Source: Setophaga petechia | Taxonomy: Eukaryota; Chordata; Aves; Passeriformes; Parulidae | Direction: 5' to 3' | Length of the DNA: 64,000 bases | NCBI GenBank assembly: GCA_024362935.1 | Contig: JANCRA010000169.1 | Span: 1-64,000, forward strand | In this document: piece after piece, positions 25,471-45,300 of the stretch | Layout of the letters: every line of letters begins with the position of its first letter | How positions within the stretch are numbered: position 1 is the stretch's first letter | Translations under genes and position numbers: made by a program | Notes under the pieces: model-generated | Databases searched by the model: none | Told to the model about the DNA's origin: nothing | The model's input: only the letters and a program-made list of their open reading frames with translations

Positions 25471-26683
25471 TAATAGGTAATTCTAAGAAAACATTAGCAT
25501 AACACACAGTAGCTGTTGAAAACAAACAAATTAACAAAACCAAAACAGAAAGCAAGGAATTATTAGGAAAAGACCAGAGCACAAACAAAATGAAACAGTA
25601 AATCGAAGTGTCCTCTGTATGGTTTTGATGCTCATCTCAATAAGAATTGAGAATTTTACATGCATTTGATGTTCTCCTTTTATCTATGTAAATCTGTACA
25701 CATATCCTCTGTTGCAGTGTCTGGACCTTAGAGAATCACAAGTGGGTGTTTTTGCAATGCTTCCTTTTGAATTTTTTTCACTGTGCAGGACTGGTTGCAT
25801 GTACATATGTAACCCTTCAGAGCAGCCTTGGTGTGAATGTAAAAGCCAGTTCAATGAAAGCGGTGTGAAGATAAGCATCAATGAGCAGGCTCACCAGGAT
25901 ACATGAACTGTGCATGGATGGATTTCAGAAAAGATTTCAGCTGCTGATGATTGAGTGGATTTCAAAGGAAACATTGAAATGAGGAGACATGACTACAAGG
26001 GCAGGTGAAGACGGGACAAAAATGAGAAGATGTTTTATGTGCTGAAACAGCAGCAGAAGTCAATAGCAGCAGCTTGTCTGGTTGTTCAGATGCTGATTTG
26101 AGAAGTGTGTTGACAGAATTGGCTTTCAAACAGTCTTTGAAGGGGAGGTGATGGTTCTAGTTGAAGGCAGGGTGACCTGAATGAAAAAAAAACATAAAAA
26201 ATACCTAAAATTGTTCACTCAAGCCTAATTATGTATTAGAACAGTGTCCAAAAGTTGTCCCTTCTGAATAGCAAACTAGGTTAATGTTTTAAAATAACCA
26301 GAGGGTGGGCGATGGTTGAGCTCTGGAGGCCTGGGTGAATATTCTGCTTCTTCACCCAGAGAGGGCTGTTTCTAGAGCTCAGAGAGTCCTGATGGCAAGA
26401 AAAGAGTTAGCAGGAACATCCTCTGGGGAGGTGTGTAATAGGTGAGAGGGAAAAATCAGCACAGCATCTGTGCTTCAGAGAGATTTTACTTTCAGATGAA
26501 AAGAAAATACTGAGCGTGATGAGAAACAGAGAAGTTGTAGACAACAGCCAGTGACTATAGGAATTCCAGGGGCTGGAATTCCAGCTTTTTCATCTTGTGT
26601 TTCTTTTTAAAAAGTGGTGCCAGACAACATCCCTATTGTAAAATAAAATAAAGAAGCCCACCTGCAAGAATATCAAGGTTCAA
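25471..26683. other. Unique DNA, no gene seen
   Basis: No gene or repeat family recognised between the CR1 fragment and the AAAC array. Confidence 0.5.
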
Positions 26684-26712
26684 AAACAAACAAACAAACA
26701 AACAAACAAACA
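26684..26712. repeat. (AAAC)n short tandem repeat
   Basis: About seven AAAC units in a row. Confidence 0.9.
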
Positions 26713-27972
26713 ACTTAGTGGCAAAAGAAAATGAAAGTAATTGCCTTGGAGGAAGGTGTCTGAGGTGTGTGAAGGGGACCTTGTCTGGTCACCCAAGCTG
26801 CCAGCTTTTCTGTAGAAAGCTGAAGAGGATGGCAAGAGCATCAAAGGCAAAGAGGTACTGGCAAGAAACTGGAAGCCTCTCTCATTTTCTTTCTGTCTTA
26901 CTGAAGACCTTCACTCTTTTCCTTTCTATCTCAAATCTTCAGAGGTTTCTGCCTTGTCCTTTGTCTTACCATCTGCCTTTGTGGCTCATTCTCCTTTCTG
27001 GCCTCAGTGCTTTCCTTAGCCTAGGTCCTGCTCCCCTGTGGCACAGTCCACTTATTTCTTCCCTTCTTTCTCCAAGTTATTTACTTTTAGATGTCTCTAC
27101 TGCCTTACTTGTTTCCCCAACATTTTGCCATCAGATAAACACAGAAGAAGAGACACTGAGCCAGGTAATAACAAAAAAGCAGTCTGTGTAAGTTCTTTGC
27201 AAACAAATGTTTCCAACCCCTGACTTTTTTACTGACAAACCCTCCATAGGGTGTAAATCCAAATCCTTCCCTGTGACTGCTCAAATAAAGGTATTTGCTC
27301 TTAGAGTACTTGTCACTTTTCTTCAGACTTCAAAACAGGTTTGGCAGCCCTGCCTTTTCCTCAGTGGGTCCCCAAGCACTGCCACACTTGTGCAGGGTTT
27401 CTTCCCACAGCTATGAGCGTGTTGAGCCAACAGCTATAATTTTCTAAGAGCAGAACAGTAGAATATTCAATAGACACGTGTTCACTAACTTCTGCACTTG
27501 GGTATTTGAGGCTTTCTGAAAAACCTGCTTTGATGATGGCTCCTTTACAATTACAGTTGTTTCAGAAGAAAAAATAGGCCAGTTTTTCCTTTTAAGATAG
27601 TCTCTGATTTTTATGATCTACTAATTACAGTATGTACAAAAGAATTTTGCATATGTTTACAAAACAAACATTTACAGTACTTGTGTAATTACAAAGTCTG
27701 CCATTAAATTAGTGTTTCACGTGTTTATGTTTTAATTATTAACTGTGGCAGAATGTAGCTAAAGCAGAAAACATGTAATTTCTATGATAATAACTGAACA
27801 CAATTAGCTAAATATCTTTCTATAAACAAAATGTGGTTTTCATTTGGATTCTTCCTATGTATTAGTTGCATTTAGGGCAATGAAAAGAGCCTGGCATGCT
27901 CTCTCTTCACTGTGGGCATTGTATGATATTTTATATTTTGGAATCTACTAAGCTAAAAGTGTTTATTTACAT
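26713..27972. other. Unique DNA, no gene assigned
   Basis: Holds a 157-codon plus frame at 26718-27191, the longest frame in the window outside the LTRs. Its middle is a Leu/Ser/Phe-rich run caused by CT-rich DNA. I see no domain or promoter, so I do not call it a gene. The AT-rich part at 27590-27790 is dense in homeodomain-like TAATTA motifs. Confidence 0.45.
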
Positions 27973-28561
27973 TGTCATGATTTAACCCCAGCCAGCCACC
28001 AAGTATCTCACAGCTGCTCACTCACTCCAGCAAGACTGGAGAGGGAATCAAAGAATAAAAGCTAAGAAACTTGTGGATTGAGATAAAGACTGTAAAACAG
28101 AGAAAGCAAAAAACATGCAGACAAGCAAAGTGAAACAAAGAGTTGATTCACCACCTCCCATGGGCAGACAGGTGTTCAGCCATCTCCAGGAGAGCAGGGC
28201 CCCATCACATGCAGTGGTTACAAGAGAAGATAAATGCCATCACTTCAAACATCCCCCCCACACTTCCTACTTCTTCCCCCCACTTTATATATTGAACATG
28301 ACATCATATGGTCTGGAATATCCCTTTGGTCAGTTGGGCCCAGCTGTCCCTGATTTCTGGTATCCTCCCAATTTCTCATGCACACTGAGTCTCCTCACCA
28401 GTGTGGCAGTATTAAAAGCAGAAAAGGCCTTGGCTCTGTGTAGGCTCTGCTCAACATCTATAAAAAATCTCTATATTAATCCCATGTTCAGCACAAATAG
28501 AAAGCACAGCCCTATACCAGCCACCGTGAAAAAAAAAATTACCTTAGCCAAAACCAGCACA
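27973..28561 (-). mobile_element. Older LTR of an endogenous retrovirus, minus orientation
   Basis: Begins TGTCATGATTTAACCCCAGC and ends AAAACCAGCACA, about 589 bp. The opening, the middle ('GACATCATATGG', 'AATATCCCTTTGGTCAGTT') and the end match an LTR type that I recall as widespread across birds. The plus-strand TTTATATA at 28284-28291 gives TATATAAA on the minus strand and supports the minus orientation. The immediate flanks are TACAT and TAATG, which do not form a clean duplication, so either the ends have mutated or the boundary is off by a few bases. The 149-codon plus frame at 28115-28564 is the antisense of the LTR and not a gene. The opening resembles that of the LTR at 4642-6022, suggesting related families. 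Confidence 0.8.
28284..28291 (-). promoter_or_regulatory. LTR TATA box (minus strand)
   Basis: TTTATATA on the plus strand is TATATAAA on the minus strand, mid-LTR where the U3 promoter would lie. Likely inactive in an old copy. Confidence 0.5.
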
Positions 28562-31500
28562 TAATGTGACTCCATGTAACATCATGTGGCATGATGTAAA
28601 GATTTTCATATAGATCTTGCCTCCTACTCATCCATACATTATCGTCTGTGTAGCAGTTTCTTTGTGCTTTTTCTGATGTACCAATGGCCCATATGTCCAC
28701 TTTTAACTAATAGTCAGTTTTGTGCACATGGGTCTTACATAAGTTTCCTCTCCTCATCTCTGTAGTCCTAATAATTTCAGAATATACTTCATTACTGATC
28801 CTGCCTTTACTGTTGTCTGGGTTTTTTCATTTTTTTTCCTCAGATTTTCACATATTTAAATAATTTCTTCTTTATTATTGTTATTGGATCCTGTGATATG
28901 AAATAATTTCTTAATGAAAGAGTGTCTCATCTTATTGAACTTTTTAAAAACTTCAATATGGATTGCTCAATTTAAGGTGTTCTACAGAAAGGTGAGCGGT
29001 GATCTTAAAAATCTAATTTCTAATTACATTTATCTTCCTATCAATATGAAAATCATGATTTTTCAATTTTTTTGTTGAGTGACAGTCTAGTCACCAAGAA
29101 TTTCTTCACTGAGGGCAGAAAAACCAATCATTTATTCCATCCCCTGGAAGATATTGGTAAAAATCTAGGTTAACTTTCCTAGTCCTGGTGAAACATGGCA
29201 ACACACTAACTCCTTTGTCTATGTGCAGGAGTCTAATATTTGATTTCACTTAAGTAATAATTTTCCTTCTTTAGCCTGACAAAAATATTGCATGCAAGTT
29301 CCTGGGAGGTTTCCCCATAGGGTGTCACCCACAGAATGGAGGGAAGCATTACTGTAACTCCTGAAAGCTGCTTCCATGGTCTGTGAGCTGGGTGACAGCT
29401 GACAAATCTTGAAAATTTTCTGACAGCTTATCTAGTTACATGAGTTGCTCAGATTACAGGTGCTCCTTACAGCCCAGTGCAGCCCTGCTCCTGCAGCTTC
29501 TGGAGATAGCCTGCTCTCAATTTCCATTCTGCTTTATTCCATTGCTCTAGGCATTGAGACTTGATACCTGCTTTGGGAAAGCTGCCTTCACAGACTGTTC
29601 AAAAGGCCACAAGGACAAACTCCTGACCACAGGGAGAGGGCTCTGGATTCACCTCTAGTGGCACATCTTAGGCAGCCCTTTGAAGGCTTGCTCCATTTCC
29701 CATCTGACACTGACTACAGGCCTCTGAGTTGTGTTATCCTCGCTTACTCTATGGCCTGCCCTCTTTCCCTGCTATTGGAGATTCCTACAGCCTGGATTAC
29801 CTACAAGTGAAAGAACTGAAGGATGTGAAGGACCTTTTTAACCTCAGGGCCATCAGAGCAGGAATCCAGTGGGAGGTGGAGGAGAGAGCAGGCTCCAGCA
29901 GACCCCTCAGAGAGAATGCCATGGTGCTGGGTCCACAGGGCACACACAGGCCCCTTGTATGACTGGTGAGGATGCAAAATACTGCAGGTTGCAGCTACTG
30001 TGTCTTAGAGAGAGAACTAGAGTTGTCTTCCCTCTCACCCATTATTTCCTTTAAAAGAAGATACCACATATTACATATTAAGATCTGATTAAGTCACTTT
30101 TTAATTTTGTTCTGATTCATGAAAGGCAAAATGAAAGAAATATTTGATTGAAAATGTCATCCAGTGAAGACTTCCTTGCATCATGCATACAATCATTTCA
30201 ACAAGAATCTATACACAAAGTAAAGAAACCCAGAATTTCACCATCTTGGTCCTGCTGAAACATAGATAAAACTGAACCTTCACATAACAAACATAATTTC
30301 TTTATGGGACTCTCACCTATTTCTACCACAGCTGAATTTGATCCAAATTGCTTAATGCTATTTTCCTTAAATATTCACTTTTCAGGGGAAGGGTTTATAT
30401 AACCTGTCACCTTGTATTATAGCTGATGTAAAAAGTTTGTGACTGAAACCCTAAATGTTTTATCACCTGTCAGACATTTCAATGATAATAAAAAGTAACA
30501 TCCTTTAAATTAATTAGTCGTGATTAGAACTTCAAGCCCACAGGCCCCTTCATTATGCAAAAATTATAAGTTAGCTATTTAAATTACCATTAAATTGATT
30601 CTTATGTTAATTGATATCTCACTTACAACCCCTGTTTTTAATTTCTATAGGCTCTTATTAAGGTTTAATACAAGTAACTAAAATATTTTAACTAATCTTT
30701 TAAATAAAGATACTGAAAAAATTATGATAAATAATTTTCTCTGCTTATGATTTATGGTAAAAAGAGGAATTGCTTTAATAAAAATATATCAGACATCACT
30801 CCTACGACCATATTAGCATGAAAATTGTTGTGATTTTCTATCCTACAATTCAGTGTAAGAAGAGTGTTCCTTCTGCACATGTGCAGCAGAGATCTTCTGA
30901 GATATGCAGTGATTTGCAGAGATACTGAAAGGCAGAACTTGGATTATAGAATACAATCAAACCAGTAATGTAGAATGCTAATAGTGGAGATGAGTATTCA
31001 AATTCATGTAAGTCACATATTAATACTTAGACTGGATTAGATCTTGGATTGTCAAGGGCTCTTTGCCTTGTCTATGGCAAAGTAACAAATTTATTGGAAA
31101 ATCTGTGATTTATTCCTCATGTTAGGGCCTGCCAACACAATAGTAGAACAGACTTGCTCATTTCTCCAAACTGTTTCACTTTCTTATTATGCTGTTAAAA
31201 CATGTTGAGGTTTGGTGAGCTCAGTTTATTGACCTTTTCTTTTTTATTTCCAACATTTGCAATGAAATCTTACCTGCTATTTAGTTTCTTTCCTGATTAT
31301 TAGCTTTCTGAATAATGTAATACACATAAGAAATAGAGATATAGGGTTATATCCCAGCAGTGTTATTGGAAATGGCTGTGCTGTCAGTGATTCAAGCTGA
31401 GGCAGTGTTCCTCCCTTGGTCCTTCCCAGAGAGTTCAGAGCTCCTGTGATGAACAACATTGGCTAGATTTAAATAGAAATACAAGAACATCCTATATGTT

Positions 31501-33234
31501 TCAAAGAGCCTCAAAGTTCTTTTTTGTATCTTCAGTACTTCATTCATGCTCCAAGGCATGCAAAAGGTGCTTTTATTGCTTTGCAATTGAAAACCTCTCT
31601 GCTGGGCTCTGACACAATTCACAGTACATCAGGCACTTTCAATTGAAAATCCATCGCAAAGAAAAAAGTTCCAGGACTCCCATCTGCCAGGTGGGGCCCT
31701 GGGACGTCTTGAGCCAAGAGTTCTGCACTGCAGAGGTAGCTCACCTCCTCTGAAGGAAGCAAGTCCTGTGAGAGCAAAGCACTTGGCCTGGTATCTGTGA
31801 GTGCATTTGGAGCAAACAGAAAGAGCCGTGTGTTTAAATGCCTTCTCTGAAACAAGTGCACCTTTGATACTAGACTGTGCTTTAAACACTTATACTTCAT
31901 TTGTCAATACCATGCATAAGTAGTTAAAACTTCTAAATGCACCAGAGATTATAAAAATTCTAAACATAACTAAACTTGGAAGATTTTCAGAAAAACTCTG
32001 GATATTTTCAATTTTCTTAGAGATGGTACATTTTATCCCTCTTACTATAGCTGTAAGAGGTTAACCCCCAAAGGTTTCTAGGGTCAGAATTCTCTGAATC
32101 ACCACTGGACAATGCAAGTGATACTATTTATTGGGTGACAACATCTTTCAGCTGACAACACCCTACCTGAATTATTTATTCTCAACAACCATCTTTTATT
32201 AATGGGACTTCCACTTCACATTTTTTTAACAAAGAATACGAAAATATTATTTTCCTCTAAACTACTAAAAACTGATGTTCAGGCAAAAAAGAAAAAAGTG
32301 CTTCAGATGGTATCAAGGCCCATGTATTTAACAGTTTAACAACACCTGTCATAATTCCCATTAGTATATTAGTGACAGAGAAAAAATCTTAAATTAACTT
32401 GACCAGAGGATGTTTTAACTTCATTGCCTTAGATCACATTTCACTGTTGTGTGTTAATGGCTTTTTTTTTTTGAGGAATGATATGTGAATGGATTAATCT
32501 TACTGTAAGTAAAAAGGGTCATTGGAAGAGCAGATTTATAAAGGGTCAGTAGAGTACATCTAAACAGTTAAAATCAGTCTCTAATATCATAGTGGTATAA
32601 CCCATGAAATAACGTTCACTTTTTACCTTTATTTCTTTATTTTATATTTGTTGGTTTTACCTTCGTACTCCAAGAATATAAGTTATAGCAGCATCCAAGG
32701 ACACCACCATAACCAGACTGGATAATTACTTGCCTTATAAAGTTTCATTTCTGAGTTTTAAAGCCCAATAGTAAAAAAAATCCCTCCAAATAAACAGTAG
32801 TTTGGCTTCTTGAGCATCAAGGATTCAAGGCATCCAGAACTTCAAGGATTTCGTTTGGGATTGATATGAAGTTATAAAGTATATTTTCAAAGATAATGGC
32901 TCTGCAGTTTGGGTTTGTTTTGTTTTTTTTTTTATTAGGGCTTCTTTTAGTGACTGTGTAACTTGAAAAATGTTGCCATGTAAACAGAATAATTTGGCAA
33001 GGAAGTTGTTCATAATATGTTTTAATTACTTTTAGCATTATATATAAGGGTCTTTTTCAAATTGCCAAGACGTTTTAGTTGGAAAAATGTTTTCAACACA
33101 GGTGTATTCAGGTGGATTCTTTCTTAGCATAATCTGCCATAAAGTAGTTGTTTCATAAAATACAGTTTCAGGTATCTACTGCTTAAATGTGCTCAAAACT
33201 TCTTAAATACATTCCCAACTTTTCTTCACTAGAA
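28562..33234. other. Unique AT-rich DNA, no gene seen
   Basis: No repeat family or RNA gene recognised. The segment at 30490-30660 is very AT-rich with closely spaced TAATTA-like and octamer-like (TTATGCAAA) motifs, a look shared by conserved noncoding enhancers. The frames at 31619-31900 on the minus strand show no family match. Confidence 0.5.
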
Positions 33235-33930
33235 ATGCTCCAGCCTTCTACTCATCTTCATGAACCTTCTCTGGACTCACTCCAGCAAGTCCCCCTTATC
33301 CCAGGGCTCCCAGAGCTGGACACACAACTCCAGGTGGGCTTTCCTGTTGAAGGAGAGGAGGGGGAGAATCACCTCCATCCATCTGCTGGCCACACTGCTT
33401 TTGATACAGCCCAGGATTCAGCGGGTTTTCTGGGCTGCAAGTGCACATTGATGGCTTGTCTTGATCTTCTTATCAACCAACAGCCTCAAATCCTCCTCAG
33501 TGCTGATCTCAAACTATTCTCTGCCCAGCCTGTATGTGTGCTTACCCTGACCCACACGTGCTTGGCCTTGCTGAACTTTGTGAACATCACACAGGCCCAT
33601 CTCTCAGGCTTGTCAAAGTCCTTCTGGATGGCATTCCTTCCCTCCAGCATGTCAGTCACACCACACAGCTTGGTGTCATCAGCAAACCTGCTGAGGGTGC
33701 ACTCAATCCCACAGTCCTAGTCACTAACAAGGACAAATTTTAAACAGTGGCATGATCTTGCCTGTTATAGAGGTAGGAGACTGACTGGCCTGTATTCCCT
33801 GGGTCTATTTTTTTTCTGTTTTAAAAATGGGAGTTTATTATGCTTCCCCTTCTCTAGTACTAAAGTGGGAATGTCACTGGACTTCCAAGGCTTCTCAAAT
33901 ATGATAGATTGTGGTTAAGGAAAGTTTCAC
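33235..33930 (-). mobile_element. CR1 LINE fragment with internal deletion
   Basis: The plus strand reads as the reverse complement of avian CR1 ORF2: CCAGAGCTGGACACACAACT, 'CTGGCCACACTGCTTTTGAT', 'TTTTCTGGGCTGCAAGTGCA', 'TCTGCCCAGCCTGTATG', and 'GGTGTCATCAGCAAAC' (the reverse of the 'FADDTKL' coding region). After about 33735 the match jumps to a more 5' CR1 segment (GGCATGATCTTGCCTGTTAT, 'GACTGACTGGCCTGT', 'TTCTCAAATATGAT'), so an internal piece is missing. Neither the CR1 3' tail nor the 5' end is present. The overlapping 177-codon plus frame at 33187-33720 is an antisense frame of the LINE. Confidence 0.88.
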
Positions 33931-41056
<7,126 letters not shown>

Positions 41057-42336
41057 ATGGTTTGACTATTAAAATATCAGAAATATCCCTGAGTCTTTAA
41101 GACAGCTTCAAAATTACTGTTTTTTTCACTGAGCTCAGTGCTATTCTTTTTGCATGTGGGACTTGGTATATGCTGACATTGTTTGTCTTCTGTTACAGGA
41201 TTATAAGATTCCTTCAGTCTGGTAAGGGAGAACATAGATTGAGTATACACAATTTGGTTTTAAATGTTGGACATGTGCTGTGCTATCTTTTCCTGTAGTG
41301 CAGCAGTAAATTCTTCCTATCACACCGTGAGGTAAGCATGTTCTATGTTTCAAGTTTTAATAAAAACATAATTAAAACTGCTTCTTATGCTACAATATAT
41401 GTATGTAGTACATGCTTTTTATTTCTATAGGATACAGTATATAATGAATTATGTGATTACTCTACATCTAGTATAGGACTCCTCAATATGAATATGAATT
41501 ATGTCCATGCAATGGTTTTGTATATCTATCTTTTATTATGTGGCACGATTTGCTTTATTTTCCTCAGGGCACAGCTTGAGCTCAGTTTCCACCTCTGATT
41601 TTTGTGTGGATAATAAAATATTTATAGTCTTCAAAATTAGGTGCTGAGACAGTGATTAGTGTGGTATGAATGAGCAACTGAATAGATAAGGGCGTGACAT
41701 TTTGCACATGCATTAGCACACACTGAACTTATGCACACAAAATCCCAATTTGTGTGCATGTACATGCTTGTGATTCCGATTTAGCAGTTGCTTTCTTCTT
41801 ACCAGTGACATTCCCCCTGCTGTTTTACCTGCCCTCTGTATTCTTCTGTTTGGAAGATATTCGGCCACAGCAGCTCTGCTGTGTGGGATACAGTGGCAAT
41901 ACAGTTCAGGCAGGCTATGATTTTTCTAAGTCTCCATTCAAATTGCAGTGTGATTGCCTGGATGCAATTTTCTGTGTGTTTCTTCCTTAGGTGCACGATA
42001 CATTAAAAGTCAACAGACTCTGAGAAGCCTGTGACGCTCCAGAAGAGCCTTTGACCAGGTCCCTTTGCCAAAATATCTTCTCCCCACCCCACATCCTGCA
42101 CTCCCAGTGGTCACCTTTACCTGCAGACAATTTCAGTGTCTTACAGAACACTTACAAAAAATTTTGGAGACAATTCAGGTCAGAGGTACTGCATTAAGTT
42201 AAAGAAATCTTTAAAGCCACTCCTCTCTATCCATGAAATTTTGGGATGTGACCTTAATTTCTATGCCTTGTAGACACAGTAGTGAATTCACTTCTTGCCA
42301 TCTTGTTATGCCTGATTCAAATCTGTCTATTTACAG
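41057..42336. other. Unique AT-rich DNA, no gene assigned
   Basis: Contains a 23-bp segment at 41200-41222 with a good acceptor before it (pyrimidines then ACAG) and GTAAGG after it. Its phase does not join openly to the candidate exon at 42337. Nothing else was recognised. Confidence 0.45.
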
Positions 42337-42382
42337 GGCCCACAAAAAGACACTGCTTTACACAACCAATCATATCAGAAAG
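42337..42382 (+). other. Candidate exon 1 of a hypothetical spliced chain
   Basis: A 46-bp segment preceded by a pyrimidine-rich acceptor ending TTTACAG and followed by GTATAAG. In frame 0 it has no stop (GPQKDTALHNQSYQK) and leaves one base, which joins in phase to the segment at 47154. It is too short for homology, and cryptic exons of this size are common in introns. I do not recognise the peptide. Confidence 0.2.
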
Positions 42383-45300
42383 GTATAAGCTTTTTCAGTC
42401 TTCAAAGATACTGGATGCAGACTTATTTCTGCAAGGAAGTACCCCAAATTACATTGGGGTTGATCACAGTAAGCAAGTTATCTGCTTGCACAGAGCCCTT
42501 GAGAATATAACCATATTCTAGGATAATTCATTAATATGTTCAGTTTTTTTTAAGTAGAAACACAATTTCTTAATGTTATGTCCTTGAAAATTGTTGTTGT
42601 GGGGTTTTTTTTGTCAACAAGCTTCTTCTATCAAAAACTGTTTTAATAATTACAAAGGAATTACAAATGATGCTACCACATTGTGAGTCTTTGGAAGTAG
42701 TAGATAATGCAGCCAAAGAATTGATCACATGATACTGACCCAAAGGGCTTGTCACTTGCATGTTTCTTTTAAACTCAAATGGTACTGAATTAAAGTATGC
42801 CAGCTACTACTGTGCATGATTCCTCTTCCAGTATCCTCTATTTCTTAATGCTTAAAAATCATTGTTTTGTCCCTCCCCAGAAGTAGCACTGTCATTCTTG
42901 TGGCATATACATGTGATATTACAAACTAGCTGTCAGCAATATGATTAGCTGAAGCCACATTTATTTTCCCCACCAAGCTGAGAGGATTTGGAATGGTGAA
43001 GCAGCATTGATCATACAATGTGTTTTACCATTGAATATCTAATTTAATATTAGTTAAACTTGATCAACAATTCAAGAGTTTAGGGTCACATTATTAACAG
43101 AAAACATCAATCCTTTGGATAATTCAATTAAAAAACATCAATAAAAATCTAATTTCAAAAGTCACTAGTATACCAATATACCATATCCAACAGACAGAAA
43201 CTGCTCAGCCACCATTGAATCATTGCCTGTTTTAATAAGTATTCAGAAATTATACTGCGACTTCAAAAGAAATTGTAAGGAATTGTTAGCAGGTTTATTA
43301 ATGTTTTATGTTTTATTAAAAGTTTGGGTGTACATTTCACAATGAGCAACATCAAAAATCAGACTTTCTGCCTGTAATTTTGCTTCCTCCTGTCTTTCTG
43401 CCTTTGGGATTCGCTCTTTTCCTTTCATCAGCTGCCATTTTCAGCAGCATGCAGTAATTTCATGGCTCATTGCAAGCGCTGAAAACCTTTGAAACCACAA
43501 ATGCTAACCTACCTGGCCTGCAGCCATTTAGGAAGAGATTAATTTAGCAAACAGAAGCAAAACACTTTCTACTTCTAGCCTGTGCATAATTTCACTTCTA
43601 TCTATATTTATTTTACAGTGAGCAGCGTAATGACAATTTCAGTAATTGCAACTCTGTAAAAATTTGCCTACCTAGCTTATCTCACTATCACAAGACTGTG
43701 AGTCAGTCAGATTAGAAAAAGTACAGAATGTGAAACTGCATTGGTTGCCTTCCAAAAAATATGTGCCTTATATAAAATTTAAGTGATGCTTTGCACTTAT
43801 TTGTATACTTATCTACAGGACAATGGATTCTCCATGATGTTTGCTTGAGATGTGTATGCCTTTTTAATGCACTGTGATTTATGGGTGCTTTTCCCATACA
43901 AAAAGATCAGCAACACTAGTAGGCAGCAAGTGCCAGCCCATTTCTGCAGACTTAGTTACAAATGGCTGTTATGGTGCTGTCAAGCAATTTGAACAGAACT
44001 GAAAGTCCATCTGGGGCAAATCTAAGCTATCATGCTTGGAACGAATTCAAATTCAAAATTAGCCTGCAAACTGTTAGCTGAAAAAAAAGTTCAAAATATT
44101 TTATTGTTTCTGATTTGTCTCAAAGATCAAATTCACTAAGTAAACACAGAAACTATTCTTCTAATCCATTTTTTATTCCATTTGACCAGCATTTTCGGAA
44201 CAAGATGCATTAAGTCTAGCTATTAAATGTTTATTCATACAGTAAGATGGAAACTGCGTGATTTTCCTGTTCCCCTGTGATTTGTCTCAGTGCTGAGTAT
44301 CCCACTTCTAACCAAGTGTGTTGAGCACTAAGGTTCCTATGTTTATCCTCTGGCAAATGTAAATGTTACAATAATTGAACCCAAAGCCTTTGTTGCTATG
44401 TGCTGTGCAAAAATAAAGTAGCAACAAAGAGTTGTTATAGCATTTTAAGATACACAAGAGAAAAAAGATTTCTTTGTGATTTCTTTACAATTCCCATGTC
44501 AGATTTTATAGCCAGCATGATGGCCTCAGGTATGAGGAATCCCTAAGGTATCTCACAGCTCCTGACTTCTATATTGGTATCCTGGCACTGGTAGCAGGGC
44601 AATCTGGTGCTGCTTTCTGGCAGTCATTGCTCCAGGCTGAGCGGGTTGGAAGGGATTTCAGCGACCTTGAATGACCTTGTGGATGGCAGTCACTGGGTAA
44701 TGATTTTGACTGCAGGATTATGCAGTGGTACTTCCTGCCATGAGGGGCTGCAAGAAGATTGCTGCCAATGACATGGAAGAAGACTGAGTCAAAGGGACTC
44801 CATCAGTGTTGGAGATGAAACAGTTTAAAGTGCACATCTTTCCAACTTTTTACGTGAAAGCAGTGAAAGAGTAATTGAATATCATTGTTAGCTTGCTTTG
44901 CTGCAGTTCAGATACATTTAGATCAGCAAAAGGAAAGTGTACAGCATTAAACTTGTTTATGCAGTGTTTTTATAATAGCTAATTCATTTAAGCATACAGA
45001 TACACAGACGGCAGTGGTATGACTGGCCAACCCACACAGATGTACACCTCCAATCTGGCATCCCATAACATTCATAAAATATGTCAACACAGCCTGGATT
45101 CCTTCCATAGTTTATGTTAAACTAGTGGTGTTCATATCATACAAGCAAAATATTTCATGTTGTTAAAATTTGTGTCCCTAGTAAATAAATAGAAAAACTA
45201 AACACATTCCCCCCTAAATGCACAAGCCGTGTGCAGCAGCATTGAAGCAATATGTACTGTTTGTACTTCTAGTAACATTGTGGAAATTAACATTTGTAGA

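Noticed and set aside
26718..27191. 157-codon plus-strand frame
   Set aside because: Leu/Ser/Phe-rich because of CT-rich DNA; no domain, promoter or splice context was seen.
28115..28564. 149-codon plus-strand frame
   Set aside because: It is the antisense of an LTR and covers its U3 and R parts.
33187..33720. 177-codon plus-strand frame
   Set aside because: It is the antisense of a CR1 ORF2 fragment; the nucleotide text matches CR1 on the minus strand.
41200..41222. 23-bp micro-exon with good acceptor and GTAAGG donor
   Set aside because: Its frames do not connect to the open chain at 42337, and such short segments arise often by chance.
44640..44690. CR1-tail-like words (GGTTGGAAGGGATTT)
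   Set aside because: Too short, and the following text does not follow the CR1 end.
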